Assembly: GCA_036925085.1 (NCBI GenBank)
Contig: JAUPFP010000009.1
Coordinates: 5,132,233-5,196,232 of the forward strand
DNA: 64,000 nt
Reading direction: 5' to 3'
From: Brachycybe producta
Lineage: Eukaryota; Arthropoda; Diplopoda; Playtdesmida; Andrognathidae
Part shown: positions 46,413 through 60,320 of the stretch, in pieces
How the letters are laid out: every line of letters starts with the position of its first letter
How positions within the stretch are numbered: position 1 is the stretch's first letter
The notes under the pieces: model-generated
The model's input: the letters and a program-made list of their open reading frames with translations, nothing else
What the model was told of the DNA's origin: nothing
Database searches by the model: none
Position numbers and translations under genes: made by a program

Positions 46413-47300
46413 CGACGGTATAAGTCTTGAGCCAAATTCCACATATACTTGACCAGAGCATTAAATGTGTTTACATAAGGGGGACAAACTTGGGTTTCAA
46501 TCAACATTATCTTGGTCTTCTTCTAGGTTAAGATCAAAAGCAGTGATGGATGGATAGTGTGGGATGTAAGAAATTTATTAGAAAGAGGAAGTCTTAGAAA
46601 GAGAGAGAAAGAGAGAGAGCGAGAGAAAAATGAGGTTGGCAGTGATATAAATCACATGTTTTTTTAAAAAAAACTAGTGATATTATTTTTCTTGTTGTTT
46701 ATTTTTACAATTTATTTGTACAAATTTGTCAATTAAAATTTCAAATAAATTCTTGACAGTTTAGCTGTCACGTATTCTTGTTTCGTTTTTTTTTTGCACA
46801 GCTTTTAAATGCAAAAAAAAAAAAGTGGATAATTTGAAATTGCCATAATAAAAGCTTCAAAATATCTTTAAATGATTATTTACTCTTCTAGTTTCTAAAA
46901 CACTATAAATTTTGCTATAAAAATTGCTGCTGAAATGTAGAATAACCAGAGATCTAAAGATCTATTCCATTGTTATCTTTTATTTGCATATTTTGCAATG
47001 GCTAATCTTCAAAACGTTAAGATGGATAGGATATTCATCAAAAGAGCGTGCACGAGCAAACATGTGCTTGTGTTCTTTTGAAATGCTCACTTTGCGTCCA
47101 TGCCAGAGCAAATATGTTCTATTTCGCAGTTGATCCATCGTTTACAGTGAGCATTTTTTTAATACGAGCAAGCGAATGTTTGCTCGCTCGCTAACCGGTA
47201 CTCACCAGACGCTTTTGTTCGCTCTTGCTCTTTTGGTGAATACCCAGCTTTAGTATCAATGAATTGACAAGAAAAAATATATTTAAGTGGAAATGCACTA

Positions 47301-47678
47301 CAGACTAATCATAGGTCACTAGGTGACCTACACCTGGCTTGCCACCTGTGGAGGACAGTCCTTCATTCGGAAGAACTGTCCTCCGACCAGAACCATCCTC
47401 CACGAACGTATTTTAAGTTTTTATACAATTGATTGTGTGGAGGACATGTTTGCCTTCGTGGAGGATCGTCCTGGTCGGAGGACGTTTCCTTCGAATGGAG
47501 GACTGTCCTCCACAAAGGAGGAAAGGTGGCAAGCCTACCTACACCTCAGATAGCTATTTGGAGAAGAACTGTAGGTCACATACAAGTCAGTGACCTACAT
47601 TTTTAGTTATGAACTGTGGGTCACTCAGTGACCTACAGTTATGAAGTGTTGATTACCTAGTGACCTGTGATTAGTCTG
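47301..47678. repeat. Nested pair of miniature elements
   Basis: The outer element has inverted ends CAGACTAATCATAGGTCACT and AGTGACCTGTGATTAGTCTG. Inside it, 47,336-47,537 (GGCTTGCCACCTGTGGAGGA ends) is flanked by exact 9-bp repeats CCTACACCT (47327-47335, 47538-47546). The open frame across it is spurious. Confidence 0.75.
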
Positions 47679-48000
47679 TTCCATTAAAATAGGCTGAGCT
47701 TATTAATGCCAAGGTTTTAAATTCCAGAATCACTTGAACGAGTTCTCTAGTCTTTATCTAGGTGCAAGGGGTATTTATTATGATAGTATTTTTTTAAAAT
47801 ATACTTTTTTATGGGATTTTTTGAAAGGCGGTCACCATTTTGTAATCCTGAATAAATGTAAATTTTCATCAATTTCATAGTTTTTGATAATTATTCTGAA
47901 ATTTCTCTTTTCGCCTTTTACTCGAGTTTCTAACTAATCTTGAAATTGAAAGGGTGTTTTTGAGTTTTTATGTGCTTATGATAATCAGGGTCGTCGCTGA

Positions 48001-48223
48001 ACTAGCGTTAGCCCATTAGTATTAGCAGAGCGCATGCGTATTGCCATCTTATCGTTTTATATAGAGAAGTGATTGCAGATTTGCGTTAGCAGCGCCATCT
48101 ATTGATCACCAATAGAAACTACCGATGAGACGTTCACTATAGGAAACCTATATAAAATCCTATATAAAACGATAAGATGGCAATACGCATGCGCTCTGCT
48201 ATTACTAATGGGCTAACGCTAGT
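48001..48223. repeat. ACTAGCG miniature element, copy 2 (hAT-like)
   Basis: Same 60-bp inverted ends as 7747-7968, with the central part reversed. Exact 8-bp target duplication GTCGCTGA (47993-48000, 48224-48231). Confidence 0.85.
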
Positions 48224-48231
48224 GTCGCTGA

Positions 48232-51200
48232 AGACAACCAACCCCCGCGGCACTGGGAGGGCGCAAAGAAGGTTTGGGGAGCGCAACCAAACCTAGCTAC
48301 GTCACTGATGATGATGCAAATTTAAAAATTTATTTTCCCCGGAACTTCTTGTGTGCAGTTGTTCCCAGGTATTTTTTTATGCAAAAAAAATAGCAATGCG
48401 TTTATTTTCGATAACCAGTGATTGATTCGAAAGTTATGTTAATTCATATTGCTTCTGCTTGAGGTTTTATCAGTAGGTGCTTTTTTTTAACAATGCAACT
48501 TCAGAAGTGATATTAAAATTTTAATTTAAAAATTACCATTATAAAATTACTTTTAATTACTTTTTTAATTTTAAAACACGTTTTTCGTCCTGAAAAACAC
48601 TTCCATTATGTTTATTTATCTCAAAATCTTATCTTTATTATTTTTTATATTATTATCTTTATATTTTTATCTTATTTATCGCGTATCTTATATTTTTCTT
48701 CTTCAAATAAATAATAAAAAGTCAGCCACTTTGTAGAAAACACAACATTATTCCATCTGCATAAAAATGGACACACACGCACACGTCACTTGGAATTACA
48801 ATGAAGAGAATGTTTCTTGTCATCTCAGTAAATTATACAATAGTTTTCTATTTATTGCTGTTATTACATGTTTAAAAAAGTACAGGTTTATTTTTTCTTC
48901 AAAAACATCATGTTTATTTTTAGAGAGGTGCATTTGAGAACGCACCACGGTCGATTGATTGCATTACGAGTTTGTGCAAGAAAGGGGCTTTCAAAAAGAA
49001 GACACCAGTCATTCCTTGAAGTAGGAGTAACAAGGGTTTCTTCCAATCTGATACTCTGGAAATTTCAGGAAATGTGAAAATTCATTAAGAGCCTAGACAA
49101 CTCAAGTTTGCACGTGGTGCTTTGCACGACTCCATAGATGCAATTTTAAGTGAAATTTAATGTTTCCAAAAACGTGGTCTCGATTCTATAGCCAGTTTAA
49201 GTGCCTTTAAGTTGAGTTTTTAACGGTAATTAACGTTGTAATATCTTCTTGAATGTTGTGGCCCAGTATTAGCATTGGTTTATTGAAGTATTTAAAAAGG
49301 TTTTTATTTTAAACAATTTTGAATTATGATAATTTGCCCCTAATTTGAAAAAGGTATATTTTGCTAGCTAATTTTTTTTTTAATAATCTTTCAGCTTTAA
49401 GAAAAATGGAGTGTATTCCTTAATATGTTCTACAGGTATTAAGGTAAATTCATGGCGTTTCGAGTTGCCGTTTAGTTATTACAGCCAGTTAGGTAACTTA
49501 GGAACTTCAAAATGGACCAGGTTTCATGGCACGTGAAAGTCTGGAATGTCTATGCTCTTAAGCCTAGTACACTTTAATACAAAGTCGCGTGACAATGTAT
49601 CGAGACTGTCTACTAGTGTCAAGCAAAAGTGTTTTCGAATCTACCCGTAGGCACACACTGAAATTGGTAATCAGATCATGTGCACATGGTCTTTTTTTTT
49701 TTTTGGTAGGCTTCCCACCCTCATCGCCTAAGTCTGTTCTTGTCAATTAAACGTGTTTCTTTTCTCATGTCAATTGTCATTCTTGTCCAGCTCCAATTTT
49801 GTGGTCAAATCAATTTGATTACGATCCAAAAATATATTCTTTTGATCTTCATTTTTTTTTGCAATTTTAAAATGGTTGTCAAAATTTCTTTTTCTCTCAC
49901 TATTTCTCTATCTCTTTTTCTCTCATTTTGTCTCTTTCTCGCTGTCTCTCGTATTTTCTGTTTTAGGTTAGTTGTGAATTGAGAACTGAACTTATTTACA
50001 TTTTTATGATTGGTTTAGAAACTCAGTAAAGTGAAAAGTAGAACAAAACTTTTTTATTATCTCGTGAGTTGTATCTGTTTTTAGAAATTCAAAGTTAATA
50101 CTTTTAAGTAGGTTTTTGTTTTTCTTTGTGAGAATTGCCAAGTTTTGTCTTTGAAGTAAGAATGTACAAAACACGGAATTAAAATTCTTTATTCTTTTGT
50201 GGTTTGTCAACAAAAAAAATGACATAAAAACAGTTTGTCAAAATATGGATCATATTTTTGAAGTCTTTTAAGTTTTTCTTATTTTTCTTTTTGTTTTTCC
50301 TTTTTTATTGTAATTTAGGTCTTATTTATTTAAGCATTTTTTAAAAAAAAAATAAGCTTTTTTAGTAAACAAACTTTAAACTGAGTAATAGTTTATCTTT
50401 ACAAGAGTTTGAATTTGAAGAATTACTCTGCAAGCAGCCGAGAAGGCCTGTGGCAGAGAGATAAAAGTCTAATAGAAGCCTGCAAGATGCACTGTCAAAC
50501 CCAATATACATGTACATGTATAATCCCATTAATAGTTGTAATGTGTTTTGGTGCATCTAAAATTTCCTCTGCAAGAGTTTGATTGTCTTAAGTTGCCATC
50601 ACCCTGGCTATTTTTTCTCGCAAAATTCCGTGCAAGAAACAAGTCAAATGTTGCAGTGAATATTGCACAGTTTCCTGCAAGAAAAACGTAAACGAAGGTT
50701 AGCGTTTTCTATAAAACGGTGTGCAAGAAATCACTGTTAAGTCTTGCAAGAATATCATCACATTGGTAATTGCAATTAATTCAAGGACACATTGCGAGTG
50801 AATCTTGCTGGTCAAAAGCTAAGCTGTAGAAGAGGTAAACTGTTTAAAACAAATGAGCTCATTAAAGGTAAAGTGTCGTAAGTCGTTTATATCCAGTTTT
50901 GAAATGACCAAAACCTTGCCTTTTTCGGACGTTTACGGGCAGAATGATATTATTACCCTATTTAATGACTTACTGAATATACATCCTCGTAAGCGAAGAC
51001 ACGGGCATTCAAAGCCTTTAAAAGAATTAGTGGCTAGAACTGATGGATGGATATTTTTGGTCTTTTGCCAATTGTTATTAGACTACGGAATTCTCTTCCT
51101 GTTGATAGTTCTTTGTTAGGACGATTTCAATTTAACAATAATGTCTTGTTTTACCTGAATAAACAATCATTTGTGATCTGGAGCAATTCTCCCTCCTACC

Positions 51201-52154
51201 ACATGGCTTTTAAGCTGATTGCAGGTGTACTGAGACGAATTAAATTGGAAATAATGAACGGCTTTGTAATAACCTAATACCAGTTTGCTAAAGAATTATC
51301 TGCAAATATTCGTGCTTCCCTAGCTGAAGCAATGGAGTTAGTCTTATGACGGTCTTATGCATGCTTTTATTAAATGCATGATTTTCCTGCACTGTTTAGC
51401 ATTATTCACTTTTGGACACTAAAAAATTACTTACACCACTTTGTTTTAATGGGCTTTTAATGGACAATAATTAAACTTAAAAATACGAAGCTGCACAAAA
51501 TAAACTAACAGCAAATGAGCTAAACTTTAAGCGAGACAAGCACTAAACTCTGTAATAAGCTGTTAGGTTGATAAGAGTTAAGATGAGCTAAACAGGACAA
51601 GAGCTAAAACAAAACAAGAACACATAGATCTTCATTTTAGATCTATTTCACATAAGCTTCTTTTTTCAGTTTTTTTTTAGCTGTTATCCAACTTCACACT
51701 TAATATTAAGTGACTTATTTTATGGCTTCATTTCATATGTTCCAGCTGTTTAGGTAGCTTGTTAGCTCTCGTTCTAATTTAGCGCTCAGGAGTAGTATCC
51801 ATCTCGAATCCATTCCTGAATGGTTAAGTTTAAATTTTAAAACCAATCACAGAAAGGACATAAATATGACGTCACATGTGTCTTTATTGTGGCTAGAGGT
51901 TGCAAAAAGAAGAGAGAGAGAGAGAGAGAAAAAAATCGAAAGTGAGTTAAGAGATAGAAAAGAGAAAAGAGCAAAATGCAAAAGATCATCAGAATGAATT
52001 TAGGTATTGAATGGATATGTAGTAGTAGTAGTAGTAGTAGTAGTACTAGTAAGTTGTATTTGATAATATTGAAAAGTTAAAAGTTTTTTGCTCTCTTTGA
52101 GTTTCTTTATTGAATTTTGACAGTGGGTCAAGTGGTCAAACAAACAAACAAAAA
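48232..52154. other. Intergenic region upstream of the second receptor
   Basis: No gene is supported. It holds repeat copies at 49,089-49,561 (GAGCCTAGAC type) and 51,093-51,240, (AG)n at about 51,913-51,930 and (TAG)n at 52,018-52,045, just before the receptor exon. Confidence 0.4.
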
Positions 52155-52431
52155 ATGAATTCTACTTTGATAGACTCTAACATTGATGAATGGGTTGAGA
52201 CCTCTTCTAATTTTTCTGTGGATGATTATTTGGAACAACATCTTGGTCCTAAACATTTACCTCAGTCAATTGTTATTCCATTGACTGTTGTTTATGTTTT
52301 GATTTTTCTAAGTGGTTTAGTTGGCAATTTTTGTGTTTGTCTTGTTATCATAAAGAAAACTTCAATGCAAACATCAACAAATTATTATCTTTTTAGTTTA
52401 GCTCTTTCTGATCTTCTTCTTCTTATCTTTG
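52155..52431 (+). CDS. First coding exon of a paralogous capa/pyrokinin-type receptor
   Basis: The exon encodes 92 residues and ends in phase 1 at TTTG/GTAAGT, the same junction phase as exon 1 of the minus-strand receptor. The ATG at 52155 was chosen because it follows an A-rich stretch and gives an N-terminus like that of the paralogue. Shared landmarks: DDYLEQHLGPKHLPQSIVIP before TM1, then [28 protein letters not shown] in TM1-TM2, and an N-glycosylation site NFS. Exon 2, expected to begin GLPN..., is not seen in the remaining 11.5 kb, so intron 1 is very long here too. The two receptors point away from each other, 8.1 kb apart, which suggests an inverted local duplication. Confidence 0.85.
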
Positions 52432-52465
52432 GTAAGTTTTTTTGTTTTGTTAAGATATTTTTAAG

Positions 52466-52652
52466 GCTCAAATTCAAGAAAAAACTTTGTACTTTGACTT
52501 TGACTTTAAACTTATTGAACTCTCTGAACAGGGTTAAAAATCGATTTAATGATATTTAATGAAATAGATTTTTATTTTGGAACCCTGTTGAGAGGATTCA
52601 AGTTGAACCTCAAAGTGCTAAATCTCCTTCTTGAATTTGAGCCTAAAGTTGC
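52466..52652. repeat. GCACTTGAACTT foldback repeat in receptor 2 intron 1
   Basis: GAACTCTCTGAACAGGGTT and AACCCTGTTGAGAGG form a foldback 35 bases after the exon. Confidence 0.6.
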
Positions 52653-52735
52653 TTGGGGACATGCCCAGATTCTTGAGGGTAGAAAAAGATTTATTGTATT
52701 TTAACAACTGGTTGGGTTGGTTTTAGTAAACAGCA

Positions 52736-53025
52736 CATGCACGTGCACATGCATTTAAATAATAAACGTGTTCTACAGAGCCCTGTGAAGGACAAACAAA
52801 CAATATGTTGAATTCAATTTATTCAGTTAATAATCTCAAAATATTGAGTTAATATACTTAAATATAATATATAAACTATTGACAAAATATTGATTTGGTA
52901 TTTCAATTTAAAATATTAATAATAAAAGTCAATTTTTATTTGGTGTTCATGTCCTTAACTGGATTCCGTATAATTCACCTAAACATATTTAATTTGAATT
53001 CATTTAACTCATGTGTGAGTACAAG
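52736..53025. repeat. CACACATGAG repeat, copy 2 (inverted)
   Basis: Reverse-orientation copy of 46,119-46,412, with TTCTACAGAGCCCTGTGAAG in the opposite sense. Confidence 0.7.
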
Positions 53026-56000
53026 GTATAAGGGAAGTATTACACACGCATAATAAAATCTCACGGAATTTCATTTTTGTAAGAAATTTAACAGAAGCGC
53101 CATATATCTTTTCAGATTTAAAGACCATAGATATATTCTGATTTTTTTATTTCCATTTTTAATTTCTGCTAGATTTTTTCAGCATGTGTGATTCTTCCTT
53201 TACTTGACTTGAGTCAGAAGGGATTCTCACGTTGACATATTTCAAAATAAGCCATTTATGGATAAAAATTTTACAAAAAAAAATTGTCTTCTAAACGCTG
53301 CTTTAAATGGGTCATTTTCAATGTTTGATTTAATGGATTTACGTGAATAAGCTACTGTTCTAGTTTCTAAAATACTTCTATTTTTTTTTTTTTCGTAATG
53401 TTGATCCTTAAAGGCAGAGAGAGTAATCACTAGGGTTCGGATTTTTATGCAATATCATGAAAATGTTTATAAATCTGTGGCACAAGTGCCAATTGTGAAG
53501 TGATTGATCATCATCATCATTAGAGCAACTGCAATTATGTTTTTTTCTACTCAAAAAGGCTAGTTAGAGGCTAGATGTGTGGTTACTATAAGTTGTTGAT
53601 TAGAGTTCTGGCCTTTAGGCAGTGTTTTTGATTTAAAAAAAAAAACGTAATTATTGGTTGATCTAAATGAATTTGTTACTTCAAAATTGGTCTTTGGGCC
53701 ACAGATTGAGAAACAATTGCTTGATTTTGCATAAAAATCCGAGCCCTAGTAATCAAAAGTCAGAGGAACTTGTTTGTAACTTAAAAATTAGACTTAATTT
53801 TTTATTTTAGTTTTAATCTGTTGATGATTGGAACTCTGCTTCTTCTTCTTCTTTTTAGAACCAACAATGAATGACTTAATATTTTTTCATGTTCAGATTT
53901 TCAAAACGTAACATTTTAATCATAATTGTTTTTTAAGAAAATCCTTCTGTTAATGTTTCAAAAAGTTAAAATTTGGATCATTTTTGAAACTATCATATCA
54001 TATCAATTCAAAACTATTCGGTTATTCTTCTAGTTTTTAAAACACTTTTCAAGTTTTTTTTCTTCTAATTAAATGTTATGTTGAAAACCAATAATAAAGA
54101 GTTAAGTTCGACTAAAGTTCATTTAGCCGATGATAATGGTTTAACTTTTATATTTAAGTTTTCTTCGTGACGAGTGTACTTTTAGCAATTCTAGTATTTA
54201 ATCTTTTTTTCAGTTGCTTCTAAAAGTAAAAAAAAGATTGACTATCAACAGAGTTGAGCTTCACAGATTTAACCTACTAGCTAGCTAGGTTACATTTTTG
54301 TTAAAATATTAATATTTTATTTAAAAAAAAAAATTATAAATTAAAAATGTTGAAACTTTGATGAATTTTTAAAACACAATTCATTGAATCACTGAAAAAA
54401 AAAAGTTTCAAGAATAGTTAAAAATGGATAACAAAAACTTAGAACCCTAAAATAATAAAACTGGAATATTAGTTATTTAAAATGTTGTTTTTTTTAATAA
54501 AAAAAATTCAATTTAACAGTGAGCGAATTATATATGAATGAATATATCAATTATGCATATATTAATATTTCATTATAATTGTATATTCTTTGACTATTCT
54601 AGTTTTAAAAAATAAACGTACAACTTTTTTGTAAAAAAAAATGTTGAATTTTAAATCCGTCTAGCGACACTGTCGAGATAATACTCGCTAGGCTTTCTAG
54701 ACAGAATGTTTCCAAAGTCTTGGGACTGTTGCAAGACAAATTTAACATGTATTTTGTATCTCACCTGAAATGCAAAACATTTTACAATGTTGCACAACAG
54801 ACTTAGGGTACAGATGCAAGATATAGATACTGTTGTGGGGCCAACTAGTCTGTCTCTTATCAAGGGTTTGATGGAGCAGACAAAATTCCTGAAAGTCTGC
54901 TAGGCTGCTGCAGTAGGCAGCCTGGCGGACGCCATATTGGTGCCAGCAGCTAGACCTCTCACCACAAAAGCTCATACAAAGACTGGCAACTGTATTTTGA
55001 GAGTTCCAATACATTGTCATGGGACTTTATGTTAATATATTTTGTAGATTTTTGGGAAAATGGGAACATGGGAGGTTTTATCCCATGTTCTCATATTGCC
55101 CCGCTTTGCCGACCTAATCTTAATTTCTGCACCTATTTTCAATTAAATTTTACTCTTGTTACGTGATAGTTACTTTGCTGATTAAATTATTTCCCGTGTA
55201 ACTTAATTAGGGATTATATAGTTAATTCTTATTATAACTCTAGTTAATGGCCGATTAAACCTTTTCTTTTATCGGAGATTAACTCTAAAGGCTGATTTAA
55301 TAAAATACATTTAATGGGTTTTAATGTTTTTACGGATGAACCATTCTCGCGTATTTAATGGCCGATTAAAGTTAACTTGTAAACTATACATAAAATATTG
55401 TTAGTTTAAAGTTGATAAGTTTAAAGAAGTTTACTTCGTTTTAGTTAAAATTTTAAACATTGAATATTTTTTTCTCCCAAAGTTTTGCTTTGTTAGCAGT
55501 GATTGCCTTTCTCCAGGAGCACGCGTTATTTTATTTCTTCTTCTTGTCATTCAGTCCTTGGACTGGTTCCACAGCAATTGTATTTGCTGTATACTTGGGA
55601 AATGTATGCAGTGGGATAATATTCCTGCATCGCAGGAATACAACCCTCTAATCATTGTGATCTCACTTGTATTCATCTGGTTTGAAGCCAATCCTTCATC
55701 AGTTGAATTATGCCTTCTACTAGTACTGATTGAGCTGCTACCCTCTACCAGGGATTTGTATCGGAGTTACTTTCTCCTAGGTATCTCTCTTAGTCTAACT
55801 CCTACCTCACGAAGGCCTGCTCTGCTTGGGTGGCCCTTCTGGTAGCTATGCTACCGCCGGTATAGCTCTCGAGGTCGTCAGAGTATGCAAGCCCCCCCCC
55901 CCACCACTGCAAGGCAGAGATACCATCGAGGGGGTTATTTTATTTACAAAATGTTATTTGAGTATTTTTTTTCTCTCCTAACTTTTCAATAGGAACATAA

Positions 56001-59000
56001 TTTTGAATATGAATTTTAAACCTGAAAAGGTTTTTTTAACTATTTGTATTTATTTATTTTCTATCAGAGCGGAAGTTACTAAAACATATTAAAGTCTGCT
56101 AAGTCAACATATAACCGCCACTGTGCGCTAATATGACAGTTACTGAGTGTTGTTGCACCATAACTGGCTCACGGCTACTTGCACCAATACAGGCGCCAGT
56201 AGGCCTTTATTAATGTGGTTGGTCCTCATGTACATTGACAACATGTACATTGACAACTAATCTAGTGGTCTGTCATTAGGAAAAGTTTGAGAAACACTGG
56301 CCTTAAGTAAAAAAACAAACCCCCTGTTATTCGCGAGCCATACATTGAGAACATACTTTTGAAATTACTTATTCAGTGTGACGTTGCTATGATAACGTTT
56401 TCAGAACAAATTGTATGCAATAAATAGCTTTAAATCATTACAGGGTTTCGTTCTTTTTTATTTGCTTGTAATTTTTTACGCTTTGAGATTGTCTGAGATG
56501 AAAGTAAAATAAACAACTTTCATCTGCTTGTTGTATAGAAGGATTTTTTTTTTATAATTTAAACTCTCTTGAGGGCTAATTTTTCATTCTGAGGATTGAT
56601 GTTGGAGGGGGGAGACGAGCTTGAGGTTTTTCTTTTGTTCTGTAGAATCTTTTATTTTTTTTTAAGAATAAGAAAAGAATGAAAATGTACAAGAAAAAAG
56701 ATTACGAAGAAAGGAAACATTTTTTGCTTTAAATAATCAAAAGTTTTCTTCCAATGAATTTTAAATGCCTAAAATTCAAAATAGGAAATTTGACTTTTGA
56801 ACTTCAAGTAGGATTGTTTACATAGAAATTTCTGCTAAAAATTACTCAATAAAGCAGGATTTATTTTCTGTGTTCTTCGTATGCTTTTCAGAGCGTTCAA
56901 GTGGAAAAATTGTTGTCAAATGTAAAAATGGAAACTTAGCATTTGAAATTCAACTTCAGTATTCTGAGCAGGGTTTCAACACAGAAAAAAAAAATCATGT
57001 TTTAGATTACTCAGTAAAACAGGGTTTTATTTTGTATTGACACCCGGATCGGAGGGTTCAAATTGAAATTGTAGTGCTAAGACCCGAATGTTCTAAAAGC
57101 CTTGCTAGAGCTCAATGAAAAAAAATTCTGAAAAAATATTCCAAAATAAACCATAAATTCAACAAAATGGAATTCAGGAAATAATTTGCAGCCTATAGCA
57201 TAACGAACACTCTGAAAATAAAAGTAATTGTGTAAATTCCTATGCTGCTGTCTGCATATTGTCACCAGGACCATTTCAGTGTTGCATTTCCATAGATTCC
57301 ATATTGTATTTCAGAGCTTTTGATTTCAGAGTACTCAAATTTTTCACTCGGAAACGGCAGTTTTTGTGGGGAAAAAACTTCCAAAAATTATCATTTCTGA
57401 GTGTTTCATTGAGCTCTAGCAAAACCTTAAGTGACGAGGTTTACAACATGAAAAGTCCTATTCAAGATTATTCAATAAAAGTTTTTATTCAGTGTTCGAA
57501 CCCTGTTCTGAGAGCTCAAGTTTAAGTTTAAAGGTCGTATTCTTGGTGATTGCTAAATCAAAGCTCATGCTAAACTGATCAACTTTTACATGATAATGTT
57601 CTATCAAACGTTCAAGCGTTTAGCACTAGCTTTGATTTAGCAATCACCAAGAATACAACCCCTAAGTGCTAATGCCAAAATGTCAAAAGTAAACGTAGCA
57701 CTTGAACTTCAACTTGAGTCTTCTAAAAAAGGTTTCCAACCTAGGAAAGTTTTGTTAAAGATTACTCAATAAAACAGTTTTTTTCCCTCCGTATTGGAAC
57801 TCTGTTCAGAGGGTACAAGTTGAAGTTGAAGTGCTAAATTTCTTTCTTGAATTTATGTCTGAAGAAGACAGTGATTAAGATTTTGAGTTCTCGTTTATCT
57901 TGACATCAAAAAGCTTAATCTAAATATTTAGATAAAGCTCGAAATTAATTAGTAAAGAAAATAAATGTATGGTAATTTTTTTTTTTCAGTTTGCTTTGAC
58001 AAACTTTGGAATGTTATGTTGAAGAATTAGTTAATCTTGTTCTTCTATTTTATAAATCTTATCTGATGTAATGAAGATAAATTTTACTTAGCAATTTATT
58101 TATTTCCGTGTGGCTCTGAGAGCATTAAAAATTGGCACTGAAGTGGCTCGCGAGCCAAATTTTGAAAGTAATATTTTAAATATTTAAATACGTTTTAATA
58201 ATAAAATAAATGTGAAAAAATTGCTTGTTTAAAAGTTTGTTTTAGTAAATATTTGATAAGAATTTTAATGTTTGTTTGGAAATATAAAAAAAATATATAG
58301 AATGATTTAGTGATTTTTTAGTGACTTTGTTTGAAAGTTTGACAAAAATTATGCTTAAAAATTGATGTTTTGCCTCTTTTGGCCGGTTTCATTTTTTTTA
58401 TTAAATTGCTTATTTTAAAATTTGTAATAAATATGAAAATGCTAATTCACTTCCTATACCAGTCTCTAAAAAAATTGAATGTCTTCTTGAAATTGCTTAC
58501 AAAAGGCGCAATTGCTAAATTTTGAAAGTGTATCGCATACAGCATTTCGTGGTCCAGGTTTTATTAAACAATCTGTAAAAAAAATTTGAAAATCAGTTAC
58601 AAATTAGAAGAGTTAAGGTGGTTTGAAAGTGTAAACGCCTCGAACTGTAATTATTCTGTATTTTAGGTTGAAAATGAAGACAAAACTTGAATTATGTTTT
58701 AGAAACTAGAAGGATATTTCAAGCACTTAATGGTATTTTTATGTTGATATCTTTTAAAATTAACTTTTTTATGCCAGCTTGAAAAGGACCCAATTTTAAG
58801 CAGACGTTATTTTTTTTTTAATATTTGGCTATGAAAATTTTTATTTTGAAAGTTATCAACATGAAAATATCCTTCATTAATTGAGCTACCCTTCTAGTTT
58901 CTACAACACTTTCTAGTATCTTTTATGTTTAATTATGGAAGGCAGAAAATTCAAGAGCTCGAAAATGAACTGTTCAGTAACCATCTTAAAAAGAGGATTA

Positions 59001-59285
59001 AGTATATTTTCATGTTCGTGTTTACCAAAATAAACATTTTAAGAAGAAAAACAAAACCAATAGTGTTTTTTATTGTTTTGAAAGTGAAAAATAACAATTG
59101 ACATTTTAAAACTTCTAAAGAAAAGTTTTGCTTTTGTCAAAGATATTGACTTGAAAATGCTTTTAGCTCATTTATTTCCTCTTCTAGTTTATAACACTTT
59201 AAAATCCTTTATATTAGGGAAAGGTTATTTTTCAAAGTTTAAATTTAACACACTTTTAATTTGTCCTTTGAGAAAGTTTATTTTA
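53026..59285. other. Intron of receptor 2, repeats only
   Basis: No exon was recognised. It contains fragments of a CTCTTCTAGTTTCTAA-bearing foldback (for example 58,690-58,925), GCACTTGAACTT copies at 56,936-57,081 and 57,693-57,842, and a CTAGAGCTC repeat at 57,092-57,430. A GC-richer stretch at 55,470-55,930 (GCTACCGCCGGTATAGCTCT, then a C9 run) looks like the end of an unidentified transposable element. Confidence 0.4.
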
Positions 59286-60320
59286 AGGGTGCGTTCAGAC
59301 GACTCGTGCTCGGGCTCTGTGAGGTGGCTCGTCGACAAGCCAGAGTAATGTGGACGTACTCGCGAGCATCGATACAAGAAGCACGAGTAAAGCAAGCCAA
59401 GGGCGCGCCTGGCTCCGCTTTGTGTCGGTACATCAAAGAGGTGCTCGTCATGACTTGCAAGTCATTGGATGGAGATGAGCACAGTTTAATTGACTCGCTG
59501 TGCTCGTCGGCGTTTCTCTCAACAATGAGTGCATTATAATAAAACTTTCACTGGTAATCAAAACTTCGTCATCGCTCATCCGATCCACACGAGTAAAAGC
59601 CCCTCTCGAGTAACTGAACTCTCAACCTACAGTTGACAAAAGCATGAGCCCGAGACGAGTGGCGTAGCTAGTGTTTGTGCTGCCCGGGGCGGTCCTTGAG
59701 TTTTCCGCCTCTTCCTTACGAAAAACACAACACAATACACATCTGTGACACAACCAGGATTCTGGTCTGGGATGGGGCCAAACGATACTATCGATATCCA
59801 GTGATTGAAATGGTTTATATAATTTTATATTAATTATGAAATTATTAAATTAGTACCCCGACTTAAAAACATAATTCTGGATTGCGGAATACATTCCGCG
59901 AGCGCATCGAGCGACAAAATTTTTTATAATTGCTTCTTGGGCCATCTTAAAATAGTTTTATAAAGCTCCTTCAACCATCCCTACAAGAAAAAAACTTTTC
60001 TTCTGTTGGTGCCGCCCGGGGCGGACCGCCCCCCCCCTTTACCTTTAACAAGAATACAAGCCCGAGTACGAGCATGAGTAGTCTGAACTAGAGACCTACA
60101 TTGTGCAAAAAATTGAAGCCCAGCCCATGAGACTTTATACCAGGCCCAGCCCACGAAGCCCTCCAGGCCCACAAAGCCCACCAAGCCCATCAGGCCCACG
60201 AAGCCCACCAGACCCATGGGCCTTTAACATAAAAATGCCAGCTTTGACATAAAAATGCCGCTTTTGCAAATTCCCACCGGCCCATGGGCTTTGTGTAAGT
60301 CTCTAGTCTGAACGCACCCT
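59286..60320. mobile_element. DNA element with AGGGTGCGTTCAGAC ends and a nested insertion
   Basis: Terminal inverted repeat AGGGTGCGTTCAGAC at 59286-59300 and its exact reverse complement at 60306-60320; similarity continues inwards past the nested element (CTCGTGCTCG against CGAGCATGAG). No transposase was found. Confidence 0.65.
60089..60305. mobile_element. hAT-like miniature element nested in the preceding element
   Basis: Ends TAGAGAC and GTCTCTA, with an exact 8-bp target duplication GTCTGAAC (60081-60088, 60306-60313). It contains short tandem GGCCCA/AAGCCCACC units and CCCATGGGCC. The collagen-like open frame on its minus strand is an artefact of these units. Confidence 0.75.

Noticed and set aside
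54742..55020. 92-aa minus-strand frame ending near a GTGAGA donor-like site
   Set aside because: A possible exon of an unknown or non-coding transcript, but without an acceptor, partner exon or domain it cannot be supported.
59981..60217. Glycine/valine-rich collagen-like frame
   Set aside because: Produced by short GGCCCA/AAGCCCACC tandem units in a hAT-like element.
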